Shown here piece after piece: positions 35,138 through 43,529 of a DNA stretch of 52,977 bases. This DNA comes from Candidatus Poribacteria bacterium. Its GTDB lineage: Bacteria; Poribacteria; WGA-4E; WGA-3G. The stretch's first letter is position 1, and each line of letters opens with the position of its first letter. Under the pieces are notes generated by a model, which had not been told where the DNA came from, did not search any database, and saw only the letters and a program-made list of their open reading frames with translations. The translations under genes were made by a program, and so were the position numbers. Location of the stretch: NCBI GenBank assembly GCA_028820845.1, contig JAPPII010000120.1:1-52977 (forward strand). The letters are read 5' to 3'.

Positions 35138-38100
35138 ATGGAATCTGTGAAGGATATTATCCAACAGTGTCACGAACGGCGACGAAAGGATCTACAACAG
35201 CGGGAGACGATTGTCTCACCCACCTTGCACGATGAATATCCTTACCACTATCTCGTTTATTGTGCGCATCGGTATCCCTTGCTTTTGCATGCGCTTGAAC
35301 AGGCAGATATCTCGTTCATGCCGATTGGACAGGCACCCTTCGATCGGGGTCCAGTGTATCGTGGTGGCACGCGTCTCTTAAGACGACAAGGCATACTCAA
35401 CTGGGAGCCGAGACGATGGTTTTCGTCGTGGGGGATTCAGGTCTATACAGGAACGCCATCTGCACGCGACGGGGCAAATTGGCACGACATCGAGTTCACC
35501 TACAAGGCGATCCGAGACGCGCAGGATGCCGTTGGCGCATGTCTCGACGCACTCGTCAACGCTGTTATGAATCCGCTCCTCACCTTACTTAAAGATGGCG
35601 GCTTGCGGTTTTCGTGTCGAATCCCAGACTATCTTCATCCAAATACTATAAATACGAGGCAGTATGTTCACAAGCACCGACCTGGTTTAAATCCGCCTCG
35701 CGATCGAGATGTCTACGTACGGGTTGTTGGAAATAAAGGCTACACGCGTTGGGATGCCCGCTACGAGATTCTTAGGGGCAGCCTATTAGACCCGCCTATC
35801 ATCTCTAAAGACGTGCTTTTTGCGTTTCTTGAGGTCTTACGAGAACAGCTCCATGAATCCGCCCCGGCATCGGAATTAGACACGATAGATGAAACGACCA
35901 AGGATACACAGGATTTTGACGATTTCGATTGTATAGAATCGTTAGAAACAGAGTCGTTCGTAAATGAAAGTATCCTTGCAGTGCGACGCGGTGAGCTGGC
36001 TCCGATTGGGATTAAACGACCGAGACCGCTCCTTGAGAAAGCGAAACACACTGCAGTAGCGGATGAGAAAAATCTCTCTGAAACGGAAGCTCGCATTCTT
36101 GGAATTATCACGGGTGCAATGAGCACGGAAAAGAAATGTGAAATCGAAGCCACGTTTCTTGATACCGCACCTATATGGATCAACGCGAATACCGCACACG
36201 ATGCTGAAGACGCAGAGCGGTATTATGAAGCGCAGGACGTTTCAGTAGGACGTTGGAAACCGCGAAACCATCGTTGGGAACAGGCGAAATGGATGTCGAT
36301 TGCTGAACGAATGAAGAACCCTTTCGCGCGGGGAAACGTCTGCGAAGATGCAGAGAGATGCGATGCCTTAGAACAGAAAGGCGGTGATCCGAACAAAAGT
36401 ATCTGCCCGAGTTGCTCGGTTTATGACGCGTGTCAAGCGCGTGGGTATCTTTCTCAATTCAAGGCACTCAAAAAGAAACAGGTCATTGTATCAGAGATTC
36501 CGAATCTCTTTTTGGACCGGCGGTACGCGGCGTTTGTTGACGCGCTGATTGTTCCCAGTAGGGTCTGTATTATAAATGATTCTGAATCCCAGCTCACGCA
36601 ACTCTTTTCAGAACATCGTCTCTCAAGCGAAATTCTTGAAGGTTGGCTCATTAATTGGAGCGGCGCGGCGTTAGGTCAATTCGCGAAAACAGTCCTGAAC
36701 GCTATTCGGATTACAGACAGTCAGCATGGTGATATCGCTAAGCGGATTCGCACGGTTATTCAGGCATTTGAAGGGTTAGAAGATAGCATTGTTCAGCAGC
36801 TGCATCAGGTAAATTGTACAGATAAAGAGAGTAGCAGGGCTGCCATGGATATGGATAGTGCGATCCAACTTGAGGTTTTGGATATATCGACCTCAGAGAA
36901 CATAGAGAAACTCCCAAATGTATATCGCGACCCAGAGTGGACGTTATGGCATCAATTGAAGACATTTTTTGCGTATTACACCCGCGATGTGGATGCTCCG
37001 ATGTTTGTCGATGATGGGATTCTGCGGTTCTGGTTACCATCAAAAATTCATCAAGAGATTCAGCACCTTGTGTTCATATCACCAGCGTTTTCGGAAGATT
37101 GTTTCAAAGAAGTCTTTCCTGAAGAGACTGTCTCGGTGAGACAGGCTGAATCGCAGGAGACATCGCTTTCAGGCAATAAGGCTTTTCAGCTGCGGAGCGC
37201 ACCGCATATCTCCCATGCAATCGCAAACTACGAGGTTAATTGGGACGTGTTTAGTCTTTCTAAAATTGCAAATCGCTTTTTTACCGGTATCTATCAAGAA
37301 ACGAAGCGGCATCCGGATCGTAAGCATGTTGTTATTTCGAGCACAAGCGCAAAGATAATGTTGAAAAATGTTCTTGATAATATTATCAACTATCACGATC
37401 TCATCAAAGACACCCCAGCACACGCTGAGGAGTTGCGAACCGCTTTTGAAACTACTGACGTTTACTACGACCGCATCAAAGGTCTACAATCTATCTTTGA
37501 AGCTGCTGATGTTGTCTGGATCGTCGGTACGCCCTATTGGCAACCGAAATTTGTCTGGGAACAAGCGAAAGTTCTGTTTGGAAACCGAGTGGAGCCGTTA
37601 AATTATAATTTGACGATGAACCCCTATCAATTTGAAGATGAACGGATACAGGGACTCTACGAACAAAACGCCATCGGCTCGCTGACACAGATGATTCGTA
37701 TTGCTGGATTCAACGAGTCATCAGACAAAACACTGGTTCTCAACACAGCTTTACGTATACCCTTTGTTACCGATGCACCAGAGACAGAATTATTTGATTG
37801 GGAAGACTTTGAAATCGCTGGTGGGTTGGATGAACTTTCAAAGACGATTCGGATACGTGAGGATTACGAGGCAGAATACGCGAACATGGATGCATCGTGG
37901 GATCGAAAACGCGTTGAGTATCTGCTCGGTGTTTCTAAGTCGCAAGCGAACCGGATCTTGACGAGATTGAGGGGGAGTAAACTCGAGCGTATCCCATTTC
38001 ATGTCCAGATCCTCGATCTGCTCTCAGATGGAGAGAAAACAACATCTGAAATCGTTGAAGCAATTCAGGGGAATCCGGGTGCCATTAAAAACGAACTCAC

Positions 38101-38161
38101 CCATCTTGTAGAAACAGGCGAGATTGTCAGGATCCGACGCGGTGTTTATGCATTGGCATAG
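35138..38161 (+). CDS. Large Cys-cluster, helicase-like protein with winged-helix C-terminus
   Basis: 1007 residues, no close family recognised. About 45-250: a compact domain with WGIQVYTGTPSARDGANWHDIEF and GLRFSCRIPDYLHP, possibly primase- or nuclease-like. Residues 402-432 hold five cysteines spaced C-x5-C-x14-C-x2-C-x5-C, suited to zinc or Fe-S. About 770-880: segments resembling the second half of an SF2 helicase (VVWIVGTPYW; GSLTQMIRIAGFNESSDKTLVLNT in motif V/VI position). The end (about 925-1007) is a winged helix (ILDLLSDGEKTTSEIVEAI to RRGVYAL). No Walker A GKT is visible, so ATPase activity is doubtful. ATG 35138 has GGAG 9 bases upstream. A role in DNA replication, repair or defence is inference. 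Confidence 0.7.
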   Translation: MESVKDIIQQCHERRRKDLQQRETIVSPTLHDEYPYHYLVYCAHRYPLLLHALEQADISFMPIGQAPFDRGPVYRGGTRLLRRQGILNWEPRRWFSSWGIQVYTGTPSARDGANWHDIEFTYKAIRDAQDAVGACLDALVNAVMNPLLTLLKDGGLRFSCRIPDYLHPNTINTRQYVHKHRPGLNPPRDRDVYVRVVGNKGYTRWDARYEILRGSLLDPPIISKDVLFAFLEVLREQLHESAPASELDTIDETTKDTQDFDDFDCIESLETESFVNESILAVRRGELAPIGIKRPRPLLEKAKHTAVADEKNLSETEARILGIITGAMSTEKKCEIEATFLDTAPIWINANTAHDAEDAERYYEAQDVSVGRWKPRNHRWEQAKWMSIAERMKNPFARGNVCEDAERCDALEQKGGDPNKSICPSCSVYDACQARGYLSQFKALKKKQVIVSEIPNLFLDRRYAAFVDALIVPSRVCIINDSESQLTQLFSEHRLSSEILEGWLINWSGAALGQFAKTVLNAIRITDSQHGDIAKRIRTVIQAFEGLEDSIVQQLHQVNCTDKESSRAAMDMDSAIQLEVLDISTSENIEKLPNVYRDPEWTLWHQLKTFFAYYTRDVDAPMFVDDGILRFWLPSKIHQEIQHLVFISPAFSEDCFKEVFPEETVSVRQAESQETSLSGNKAFQLRSAPHISHAIANYEVNWDVFSLSKIANRFFTGIYQETKRHPDRKHVVISSTSAKIMLKNVLDNIINYHDLIKDTPAHAEELRTAFETTDVYYDRIKGLQSIFEAADVVWIVGTPYWQPKFVWEQAKVLFGNRVEPLNYNLTMNPYQFEDERIQGLYEQNAIGSLTQMIRIAGFNESSDKTLVLNTALRIPFVTDAPETELFDWEDFEIAGGLDELSKTIRIREDYEAEYANMDASWDRKRVEYLLGVSKSQANRILTRLRGSKLERIPFHVQILDLLSDGEKTTSEIVEAIQGNPGAIKNELTHLVETGEIVRIRRGVYALA

Positions 38162-38244
38162 TTAAGTTCCTACCCTTTCAAAACGCATTTTTTGCAAAAA
38201 ATCCACCAAAATAAGATTTTTTCATACATAAATTGAATTTTTTC

Positions 38245-38273
38245 TTGCAAAACTGAATTAATTTGTGTATAAT
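38245..38273 (+). promoter_or_regulatory. Orphan promoter before direct repeats
   Basis: TTGCAA (38245-38250) and TATAAT (38268-38273), 17 bases apart. No open frame follows for over 600 bases, so the transcript, if made, would be non-coding through the repeats and the hairpin at 38430-38464. Confidence 0.5.
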
Positions 38274-38289
38274 ACTATTAGTATGACTA

Positions 38290-38411
38290 AAATCCATTCA
38301 TACATTATACGTCATTATGATTTCAGTCATACAGAATTCAAACTGAAATCCATTCATAATTTATAATTTATACTCAGACATCATCATGATTTCAGTTATA
38401 TAGAATTCAAA
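38290..38411. repeat. Two AT-rich iteron-like direct repeats
   Basis: AAATCCATTCATA occurs at 38290-38302 and 38346-38358. ATGATTTCAGT-ATA-AGAATTCAAA occurs at 38317-38342 and 38386-38411 with two differences. Within unit 1, TGACTAAAATC and GATTTCAGTCA are imperfect inverted partners. Confidence 0.75.
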
Positions 38412-38514
38412 AGAAAATTTCGGTAGAGCGCAGAGAGGATAATCTTAGCAGGCTTCCTCTCTGCTGCTCACCGACTCCTTCTTCAAGTCCCTCCGGTTGA
38501 AGGTTAAGTCCTAC

Positions 38515-38543
38515 TTGACTAAAATGCCAAAATTTAGTATAAT
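38515..38543 (+). promoter_or_regulatory. Orphan promoter at the left end of a fold-back
   Basis: TTGACT (38515-38520) and TATAAT (38538-38543) are 17 bases apart. The 17-base spacer is exactly the left terminal inverted repeat of the fold-back element. Confidence 0.5.
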
Positions 38544-38797
38544 TCTTAGATATTAACGTGTGTTTGAAAAGGTTTAGGTCCAGGGTCGTTTAGTTTATAT
38601 ATTTACGTTATATCTGTGAATATTTTTCAGGCTTTTTTGACCTTCCCACCCGGTAGGCGAGGTTTTGCAGCGTACTCGCTCAAATGCGACGTGCATTCCT
38701 AACCTCGCTGGCTCAGTAAAACAGACACGCGACTCGATAAATTCTTAAAACTAAACAGCCCTAGGTCGTGTTTACATTGCCTAAGTTTTGGCATTTT
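38521..38797. repeat. 277-base nested fold-back element
   Basis: The outer 17-base inverted repeats (38521-38537 and 38781-38797) have one mismatch. A second imperfect pair lies at 38576-38596 and 38748-38765 around GTTTAGTTT, and a central pair GGCGAGGTT/AACCTCGCT at 38656-38664 and 38701-38709. There is no coding potential. It resembles a miniature inverted-repeat element; no target duplication was identified. Confidence 0.6.
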
Positions 38798-38928
38798 GGC
38801 ACCGTTTCTCAAAGCCATTACCAACGTCTATGTGGGGAATCCTGAAGTCTATGGACGCTTCTCGGCTGCTATCAACTGAATATTAGACTGAACCTGGAGG
38901 CTTTGGCCTAAAAACATAGGAGTAGTTT

Positions 38929-40062
38929 ATGAATCCGAAAATTTTTAGGGTAACACTATGTGTATTACTCACACTCTCAGTCGCTTGCCTTTCTGAAGAT
39001 GTCGGAATAGCTGAAGAACCAATGGCTCCACTTAAAGTGGGTTTGATTCATCCGTTGCTAAATTACGCTACTTTTGGCGACGGAGCAAGACTCGCATTAG
39101 CCGAAATCAATAAGACAGGCGGTGTTCTTGGGAGGCAGGTAGAATTTATCTATAAAGTAGAAATAGGAAGCATTGCTGATGCTGCCAAAGAATTAGCTGA
39201 AATAGAAAATGTTGTCGCTATATTAGGTCCCATGTTTTCAAGTAGTGCTGTTAAAGTTGGACCGATCATCAATATCCCTGTTATTGTGGGGGCAACAGGA
39301 GCCGACGTGACGAACACTGGTAATGACCCGAGAGATTTCCTCTTTCTCGTGGCGAATTCAAATGCCTTGCAAGCAGAAGTCATGGCAGGTTTTGTGGTGA
39401 ACGACCTCGGAAAGAAAACTGCAGCCATGATTTGGCAGAACGGGGATGTGTACTCTAAAGGTTTCGTTAACACATTTGACGCGATTTTCAGGAAACTTGG
39501 CGGGCGCATTGTTGTCAGTCAAACGTATGAGCAAGACGATACAATGTTTGACGCACAACTTGCGATAATCAAAGAGGCAAGCCCTGACGTTCTGCTTCTC
39601 GCAAGTTTTCCGCCAGAGAGCCCGCTCATAGTAAAGCAGGCACGGGAGATGGGCATTAAATCCACCTTTATCGGCAGCGATGGTTGGGATGATTCGTTGA
39701 TGTTAGACATTTTAGAGGATAACACACCCCTCGAAAATTCCTACTATTGTAGTATCTCAGACGAGCTTGACCCAGATTTTACTGTGGCTTATGAAACTAT
39801 GTTTGGGGATCAGACTATTGGTATTGCACCATTAGGTTACGATGCCATGAAATTATTGGCAATAGCCATTGAAAACGTGCAATCAACAGACCCTGTTATG
39901 ATTCGGGATGCAGTTACAGCTATCACTGACTACCAAGGGGCAACAACTATTTCCGGCTTTGATGAGAACCGTCATCCTATCAAACCTGCTGCGGGTATCC
40001 GCGTGTTCAAAATTGTTGATGGTCAACCCCAGGAATACACTATTGTGAAGGCAAGTCAGTAA
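38929..40062 (+). CDS. Periplasmic ligand-binding protein, branched-chain amino-acid type
   Basis: 377 residues. The signal sequence ends in LTLSVAC, a fair lipobox. A type-I periplasmic-binding fold follows: LKVGLIHPLLNYATFGDGARLALAEINKTGGVLGRQVEFIY, AILGPMFSSSAVKVGPI, PVIVGATGADVT, and YDAMKLLAIAIEN. This is the LivJ/AmiC-like family, which captures amino acids, amides or urea for an ABC importer. No permease or ATPase genes follow; the next gene is tnpB, so this is an orphan receptor, possibly separated from its transporter by rearrangement. AGGAG precedes ATG 38929. Confidence 0.88.
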   Translation: MNPKIFRVTLCVLLTLSVACLSEDVGIAEEPMAPLKVGLIHPLLNYATFGDGARLALAEINKTGGVLGRQVEFIYKVEIGSIADAAKELAEIENVVAILGPMFSSSAVKVGPIINIPVIVGATGADVTNTGNDPRDFLFLVANSNALQAEVMAGFVVNDLGKKTAAMIWQNGDVYSKGFVNTFDAIFRKLGGRIVVSQTYEQDDTMFDAQLAIIKEASPDVLLLASFPPESPLIVKQAREMGIKSTFIGSDGWDDSLMLDILEDNTPLENSYYCSISDELDPDFTVAYETMFGDQTIGIAPLGYDAMKLLAIAIENVQSTDPVMIRDAVTAITDYQGATTISGFDENRHPIKPAAGIRVFKIVDGQPQEYTIVKASQ

Positions 40063-40215
40063 CCGCTGTTTAGGACTTAAACAAATCTCACAAACCTATT
40101 AAAATGTATTAGAATCTATACAAATCTAACGTGTTTGTTTGATTGATGCCGTAATTCCTGCTTCAACGTCCACTGCCTCCCAACGAGGTCTTACACGAAC
40201 TCCACAGGCATTTTA

Positions 40216-40240
40216 CTTCTCCTCGCAACTCGTGGCGAAG
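40216..40240 (-). other. Imperfect hairpin at the right end of the tnpB element
   Basis: On the minus strand, just 3-prime of the tnpB stop, CTTCGCCACG pairs with GCGAGGAGAAG with two mismatches. IS200/IS605 right ends carry such a subterminal hairpin, and in TnpB systems the guide (omega) RNA covers the 3-prime end of tnpB plus this region. The boundary of the element was not located. Confidence 0.4.
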
Positions 40241-40249
40241 TGTTAAGGT

Positions 40250-41341
40250 TTAAGTTGGACACAGGTTGATAGCAGCATTTAGGTCTCTGTCGCATTCAAA
40301 GCTACATTCAGAGCAGTGATAGGTGCGTTCTGAGAGCGTCAAATCTGCTTTCTTGTGTCCGCAATGGCTACATGTTTTGGAACTCGCAAAGAATTGCGGT
40401 GCTTCGGTTATCGGTATACCACGCCTATCCGCTTTATACTTGAGTTTCGTTAGGAAACCCCCAAGTGCTGAATCCGATAGTGCCTTTGTGAGTTTACGGT
40501 TTTTGAGCATATTGGTAATCTTAAGCGTTTCAATACCGATGGCACTTGCCTTACGGACAATCCGTATTGTCGCTTGGTGGTGAGCGTCCTCACGGATATT
40601 CGCGATACGTGCGTGAACAGCAGAAAGCACATCTTTCGCTTTATACCAGTTCTGACTACCTTTTTGTCGACGAGAGAGTCTACGGTTCGCACGTGCCACC
40701 TTTCGCTCATATCGTTTCAGTGGGCGTGGATTCTCATAAGTTGTGCCGTCTGAACAGGTAGCAAGCGTATTGATACCCACGTCAACACCTATCGGTTGTC
40801 TATCGTCAAACAAAAGGGCTTGGTGATTATAGTTATTGCTATCCAAGTTCCTGACGGTAATAGCCACAAACCACTTGTTGTTATGTTTTGACACAACAAC
40901 TTTCGTGATTTCACCAGTCCACTGGAGTTCCTCACGTATGCGTATCCAACCGATTTTAGGGAGATTGATACGCTTTTTGTAGACTTCAACAGTTCCGAGT
41001 CCATTATCTGCTTGGTAAGAGCATTTACCAGATCGGTGCTTATAGACGGGAAACTTGTTTTGTCCTTTTTTCCAACGCGCGACAGCGTCTCCAAGATTGT
41101 GTATCGCATTCTTGGAGGCATTCTGTGAGAGTGCTTTACACCAGTCAAACTTCTTATATTTGATGGCATTGAATTCACGCTTTAGGTCAATATAACTTCG
41201 CCATTCGTCTGTATCCAAGCCTACTTTGAAGGACGATAAAGCGAAGTTATACGCAACACGAGCATAACCTGCATGCTGTGCCATAAGCGTCGACTGCTTA
41301 TTATTCGGGTTGAGTGCTATCTTCTGTGTTCGTAAACTCAT
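40250..41341 (-). CDS. tnpB: IS200/IS605-type TnpB RNA-guided nuclease
   Basis: 363 residues. The N-terminus MSLRTQKIALNPNNKQSTLMAQHAGYARVAYNFAL is typical. The RuvC residues appear as GVDVGINTLA (D), GIETLKI (E) and DRDLNAAINL (D). A zinc ribbon lies between the last two (CSHCGHKKADLTLSERTYHCSECSF). All catalytic residues are present, so the protein may be active as an RNA-guided endonuclease that keeps the element in place. No tnpA transposase is adjacent, so it is a TnpB-only element dependent on a partner elsewhere. A strong promoter is at 41437-41466, and a left-end hairpin near 41391-41405. Confidence 0.92.
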   Translation of the reverse strand: MSLRTQKIALNPNNKQSTLMAQHAGYARVAYNFALSSFKVGLDTDEWRSYIDLKREFNAIKYKKFDWCKALSQNASKNAIHNLGDAVARWKKGQNKFPVYKHRSGKCSYQADNGLGTVEVYKKRINLPKIGWIRIREELQWTGEITKVVVSKHNNKWFVAITVRNLDSNNYNHQALLFDDRQPIGVDVGINTLATCSDGTTYENPRPLKRYERKVARANRRLSRRQKGSQNWYKAKDVLSAVHARIANIREDAHHQATIRIVRKASAIGIETLKITNMLKNRKLTKALSDSALGGFLTKLKYKADRRGIPITEAPQFFASSKTCSHCGHKKADLTLSERTYHCSECSFECDRDLNAAINLCPT

Positions 41342-41842
41342 GGTTATCAGGTATCAGGCTTTCATCCGTGTGTAAGTCGGAGGCAAGCACATTACCAAGC
41401 GGTAATGCTTACACTGCTTGCCAACCTGATACGTTAATTATACGACGGTTCTGTGCGTTTTGTCAAGGTAAATTTGTATAAATTTGACTATATTTTAGAT
41501 GACTGCAACCTACCCCACCCTAAAGGGCGAGGAAATTTGTCATGAATGCCAGCCAAGGCTATAGATGGGCCGAGGGTAACTTGTTGACTACCGTTCTTCT
41601 CAAGGACACTGTGTCAGGTCTTAGTAGCAAGTAGTGCAAGTCTTGTCAACTGACGCATGCTGCTCTTTTGTTCCATGATGCCCGTCGCATGAATCAACAC
41701 GGAACGCGCGTGGGGCATTCCAAATCAACGCCGAGCACGCGTGTGACACTCGCCGGGACTTTACGCCGCAAACAAGAATTTTCAAATCAGGTACTAATGC
41801 CACACAGGGCCTCTGGTGGGAAATAACATCCTATTTGGCAGA
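41342..41842. other. Left flank of the tnpB element and gene-free region
   Basis: 501 bases without a supported gene. The tnpB-proximal part has inverted TATCAGG/CCTGATA sequences and an ATTACC-AAGC-GGTAAT hairpin typical of an IS605 left end. Beyond 41466 lies ACCCTAAAGGGCGAGG (about 41517-41532), whose CCCTAAAGGG palindrome resembles right ends of other TnpB elements in the opposite orientation. The rest (41560-41842) shows no recognised protein in any frame. Confidence 0.5.
41437..41466 (-). promoter_or_regulatory. Promoter for tnpB
   Basis: Minus-strand TTGACA (41461-41466) and TATAAT (41437-41442) with 18 bases between, about 100 bases upstream of ATG 41341. Confidence 0.65.
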
Positions 41843-42181
41843 TCAGAGGTTCCCTTCGCGTGCCCGTTCAATCAAACGTGCAATCATTCGCTGTTCAACT
41901 TCAATTAGGGTGCGTCCTATGCGCATTCGCGCCTGAACTTCATTAATAGCACGCTTTTTGCTCAGGACCCCTAACCCAAGGATACCTATATCAAATTTGG
42001 GACGCTGTCGAATGCGTTCCGCAACCAATTCTGACTGTTGCTCAGAGGTCAATTGGATAAAGGAAAACCGGGCGGGTTCTTCTTCTACCACTTTCCGTAA
42101 AGAGAGCCACTGCCCGTCAGGAGCCAGAGCCACTGGACGGCTCCAGTGGTCTTCAGGGATCGTTGGTATGCTATTCGCCAT
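41843..42181 (-). CDS. Small protein of unknown function
   Basis: 112 residues from ATG 42181. CAAGGAG lies 6-7 bases upstream, which is better than the longer frame beginning 24 bases earlier. Content: a proline-rich start (IPTIPEDHWSRPVALAPDGQWLSLRKVVEEE), a beta-hairpin-like middle (FSFIQLTSEQQSELVAERIRQRP) and a basic helical end (RTLIEVEQRMIARLIERARE). No signal peptide, membrane helix or known domain. The promoter at 42250-42278 supports expression. It stands alone, with no operon partner. Confidence 0.65.
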   Translation of the reverse strand: MANSIPTIPEDHWSRPVALAPDGQWLSLRKVVEEEPARFSFIQLTSEQQSELVAERIRQRPKFDIGILGLGVLSKKRAINEVQARMRIGRTLIEVEQRMIARLIERAREGNL

Positions 42182-42562
42182 GAGTGTCTCCTTGAAGAGG
42201 ATCAAAACGGTTTAGAGAAACCCGTAATTACTAAAATCAGTTAGCAGATAGTATACCACAAAAAGGAGTAAGAGTCAAACAAAAGCGGGTAAAGTCAGGA
42301 TGTGAAAAAATAGAGACTTTCTATCCGCCACCCTGACCTTTCCATCTTGATTCTTGGGATAATTTTACTTGAAAACGAGGTTTGGCTGTGCTATTCTATG
42401 AATGAGATGATTTCTATTAGAATCTACACAGACAGATGATAAATCGCCTGACTACCAATAGATGCATCTTCAAAATATATGTGGGTATCAAAAGAGGTAT
42501 GGTTCGTAGTAGCGCAATTCATTGCACATTATGGAATTTCTGAATTCATAGAGGAGAGAAAC
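42182..42562. other. Intergenic region between divergent small genes
   Basis: 381 bases. It holds the minus-strand promoter at 42250-42278 and a dispersed GTTCGTAGTAGCGCAATTC copy at 42501-42527. No further gene is seen. Confidence 0.6.
42250..42278 (-). promoter_or_regulatory. Promoter for the 112-residue protein
   Basis: Minus-strand TTGACT (42273-42278) and TATACT (42250-42255) with 17 bases between, about 70 bases upstream of the start. Confidence 0.6.
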
Positions 42563-42787
42563 ATGAAACGCTATGGAAATCGTCACGGAAATTCGGGAAT
42601 CGCTGCTTATGAGGAGGGACCGGATTTCATCAGAATCCAGTTTACGAGTGGTGGTGTCTATCTGTACACCTACGACAGTGCAGACGAGGATGACATTGAA
42701 GAGATGAAAGCATTAGCGCGAGAAGGCAACGGGTTGAACAGATTCATCAACGACTTTCGGCCCGGTTATGCAAGACGAGAACGTTAA
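42563..42787 (+). CDS. KTSC-like small domain protein
   Basis: 74 residues. The pattern SGIAAYEEGPDFIRIQFTSGGVYLYTYDSADEDDIEEMKALAREGNGLNRFINDFRP follows the KTSC fold: an F-x-S/T-G-G-x-Y-x-Y core, then the A/S-x-G-x-x-x-N-x-x-I end. KTSC domains are small, often phage- or toxin-linked, of unproven function. GAGGAG lies 6 bases before ATG 42563, decisive against the longer frame. Flanked on both sides by copies of the dispersed GTAGTA repeat (42501-42527 and 42789-42840). Confidence 0.75.
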   Translation: MKRYGNRHGNSGIAAYEEGPDFIRIQFTSGGVYLYTYDSADEDDIEEMKALAREGNGLNRFINDFRPGYARRER

Positions 42788-42788
42788 T

Positions 42789-42840
42789 CGGTTCGTAGTA
42801 AGGTGATTTATCGCTTGTGTTAAGTCGCAGTTCATTGCGC
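42789..42840. repeat. Diverged dispersed GTAGTA repeat
   Basis: GGTTCGTAGTAAGGTGATTTATCGC then GTCGCAGTTCATTGCG, both recognisable parts of the repeat at 1413-1482. Confidence 0.5.
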
Positions 42841-42887
42841 CTCAGATGAAACTTACGACTTCATCATTAGACAATGGAAAGAAAATC

Positions 42888-43294
42888 ATGATCGAATACA
42901 GAAAAGGATAAAGCACTTTGTATCTTTGGTATTTTCAGTATTTTTCCTATCTTGTATAGTAACTGTCGCAACTGCTCAGACTTCTCAACAGATCGCTCAA
43001 AAAGCCTTCCGTTCCACGGTGTTGCTTGTCATGGAAGATGCCAACGGTCAACCGCTCTCATTGGGTAGTGGATTCTTCGTCGGAGATGGCCAAATTGCGA
43101 CCAATCTCCACGTTGTAGAAGGGGCAGTAAGAGGCTACGCAAAACTGGTAGGCAAAGAGACAAAATTTAACATAGAAGGCTACACCGCGGTTGATGAGAA
43201 ACGGGATTTAATAATCCTAAAGGCTGTCGCTTTTGGCACACAAGCAGTTTCACTTGGCAATAGTGATTTCGCTCCGGAACAGCTAAGCGTGTAA
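42888..43294 (+). pseudogene. Truncated, frameshifted trypsin-like serine protease
   Basis: ATG 42888 has GGAAAG 6 bases upstream and reads MIEYRKG then stops. One extra base in the AAAA run at 42902-42905 would join it to RIKHFVSLVFSVFFLSC, a signal peptide ending VATAQ. The mature part has GSGFFVGDGQIATNLHVVEG (catalytic His) and DEKRDLIILKA (catalytic Asp). It ends GNSDFAPEQLSV at TAA 43294, before the GNSGGP serine. A different frame is open from 43285 to TGA 43434 (KRVTGDVSDSSVKKL...), perhaps the tail of a fused or rearranged gene. Intact relatives are exported DegP/S1-type proteases. Confidence 0.7.
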
Positions 43295-43529
43295 CAGGCG
43301 ACGTCAGTGACAGTAGTGTTAAGAAGTTATCAACACATCTCGGTCCCGCGGACAGTTCTGAACCTACTACTTTTCGTAAAGTAATAAAAACATGGGTGAA
43401 GTTCAGAATTCTTGACTTTGAAATAGTGAGATGATATTGTCGAATAACACCTGTATGACAAAGATAAAACCTTTTTCTCCAATTAGCATGGACTCATTGG
43501 ATAGTTTTTTCAATAAATAAGGATGAAGT

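Larger units (their letters stand above)
38162..38928. other. 767-base gene-free region rich in repeats and promoters
   Basis: It begins with a perfect 16-base palindrome ATTTTTTGCAAAAAAT (38187-38202). It continues with a promoter match, two pairs of AT-rich direct repeats, a 10-base perfect stem (GCAGAGAGGA 38430-38439 with TCCTCTCTGC 38455-38464), a second promoter and a fold-back element. No coding frame is convincing. The binding-protein gene starts at 38929. Confidence 0.7.

Noticed and set aside
38290-38411. CRISPR array
   Set aside because: Only two repeat copies with unequal spacing, AT-rich and no cas genes.
41621-41803. 60-residue minus-strand open frame
   Set aside because: No ribosome-binding site, no domain, and it lies in the flank of the tnpB element; other frames there are equally open.
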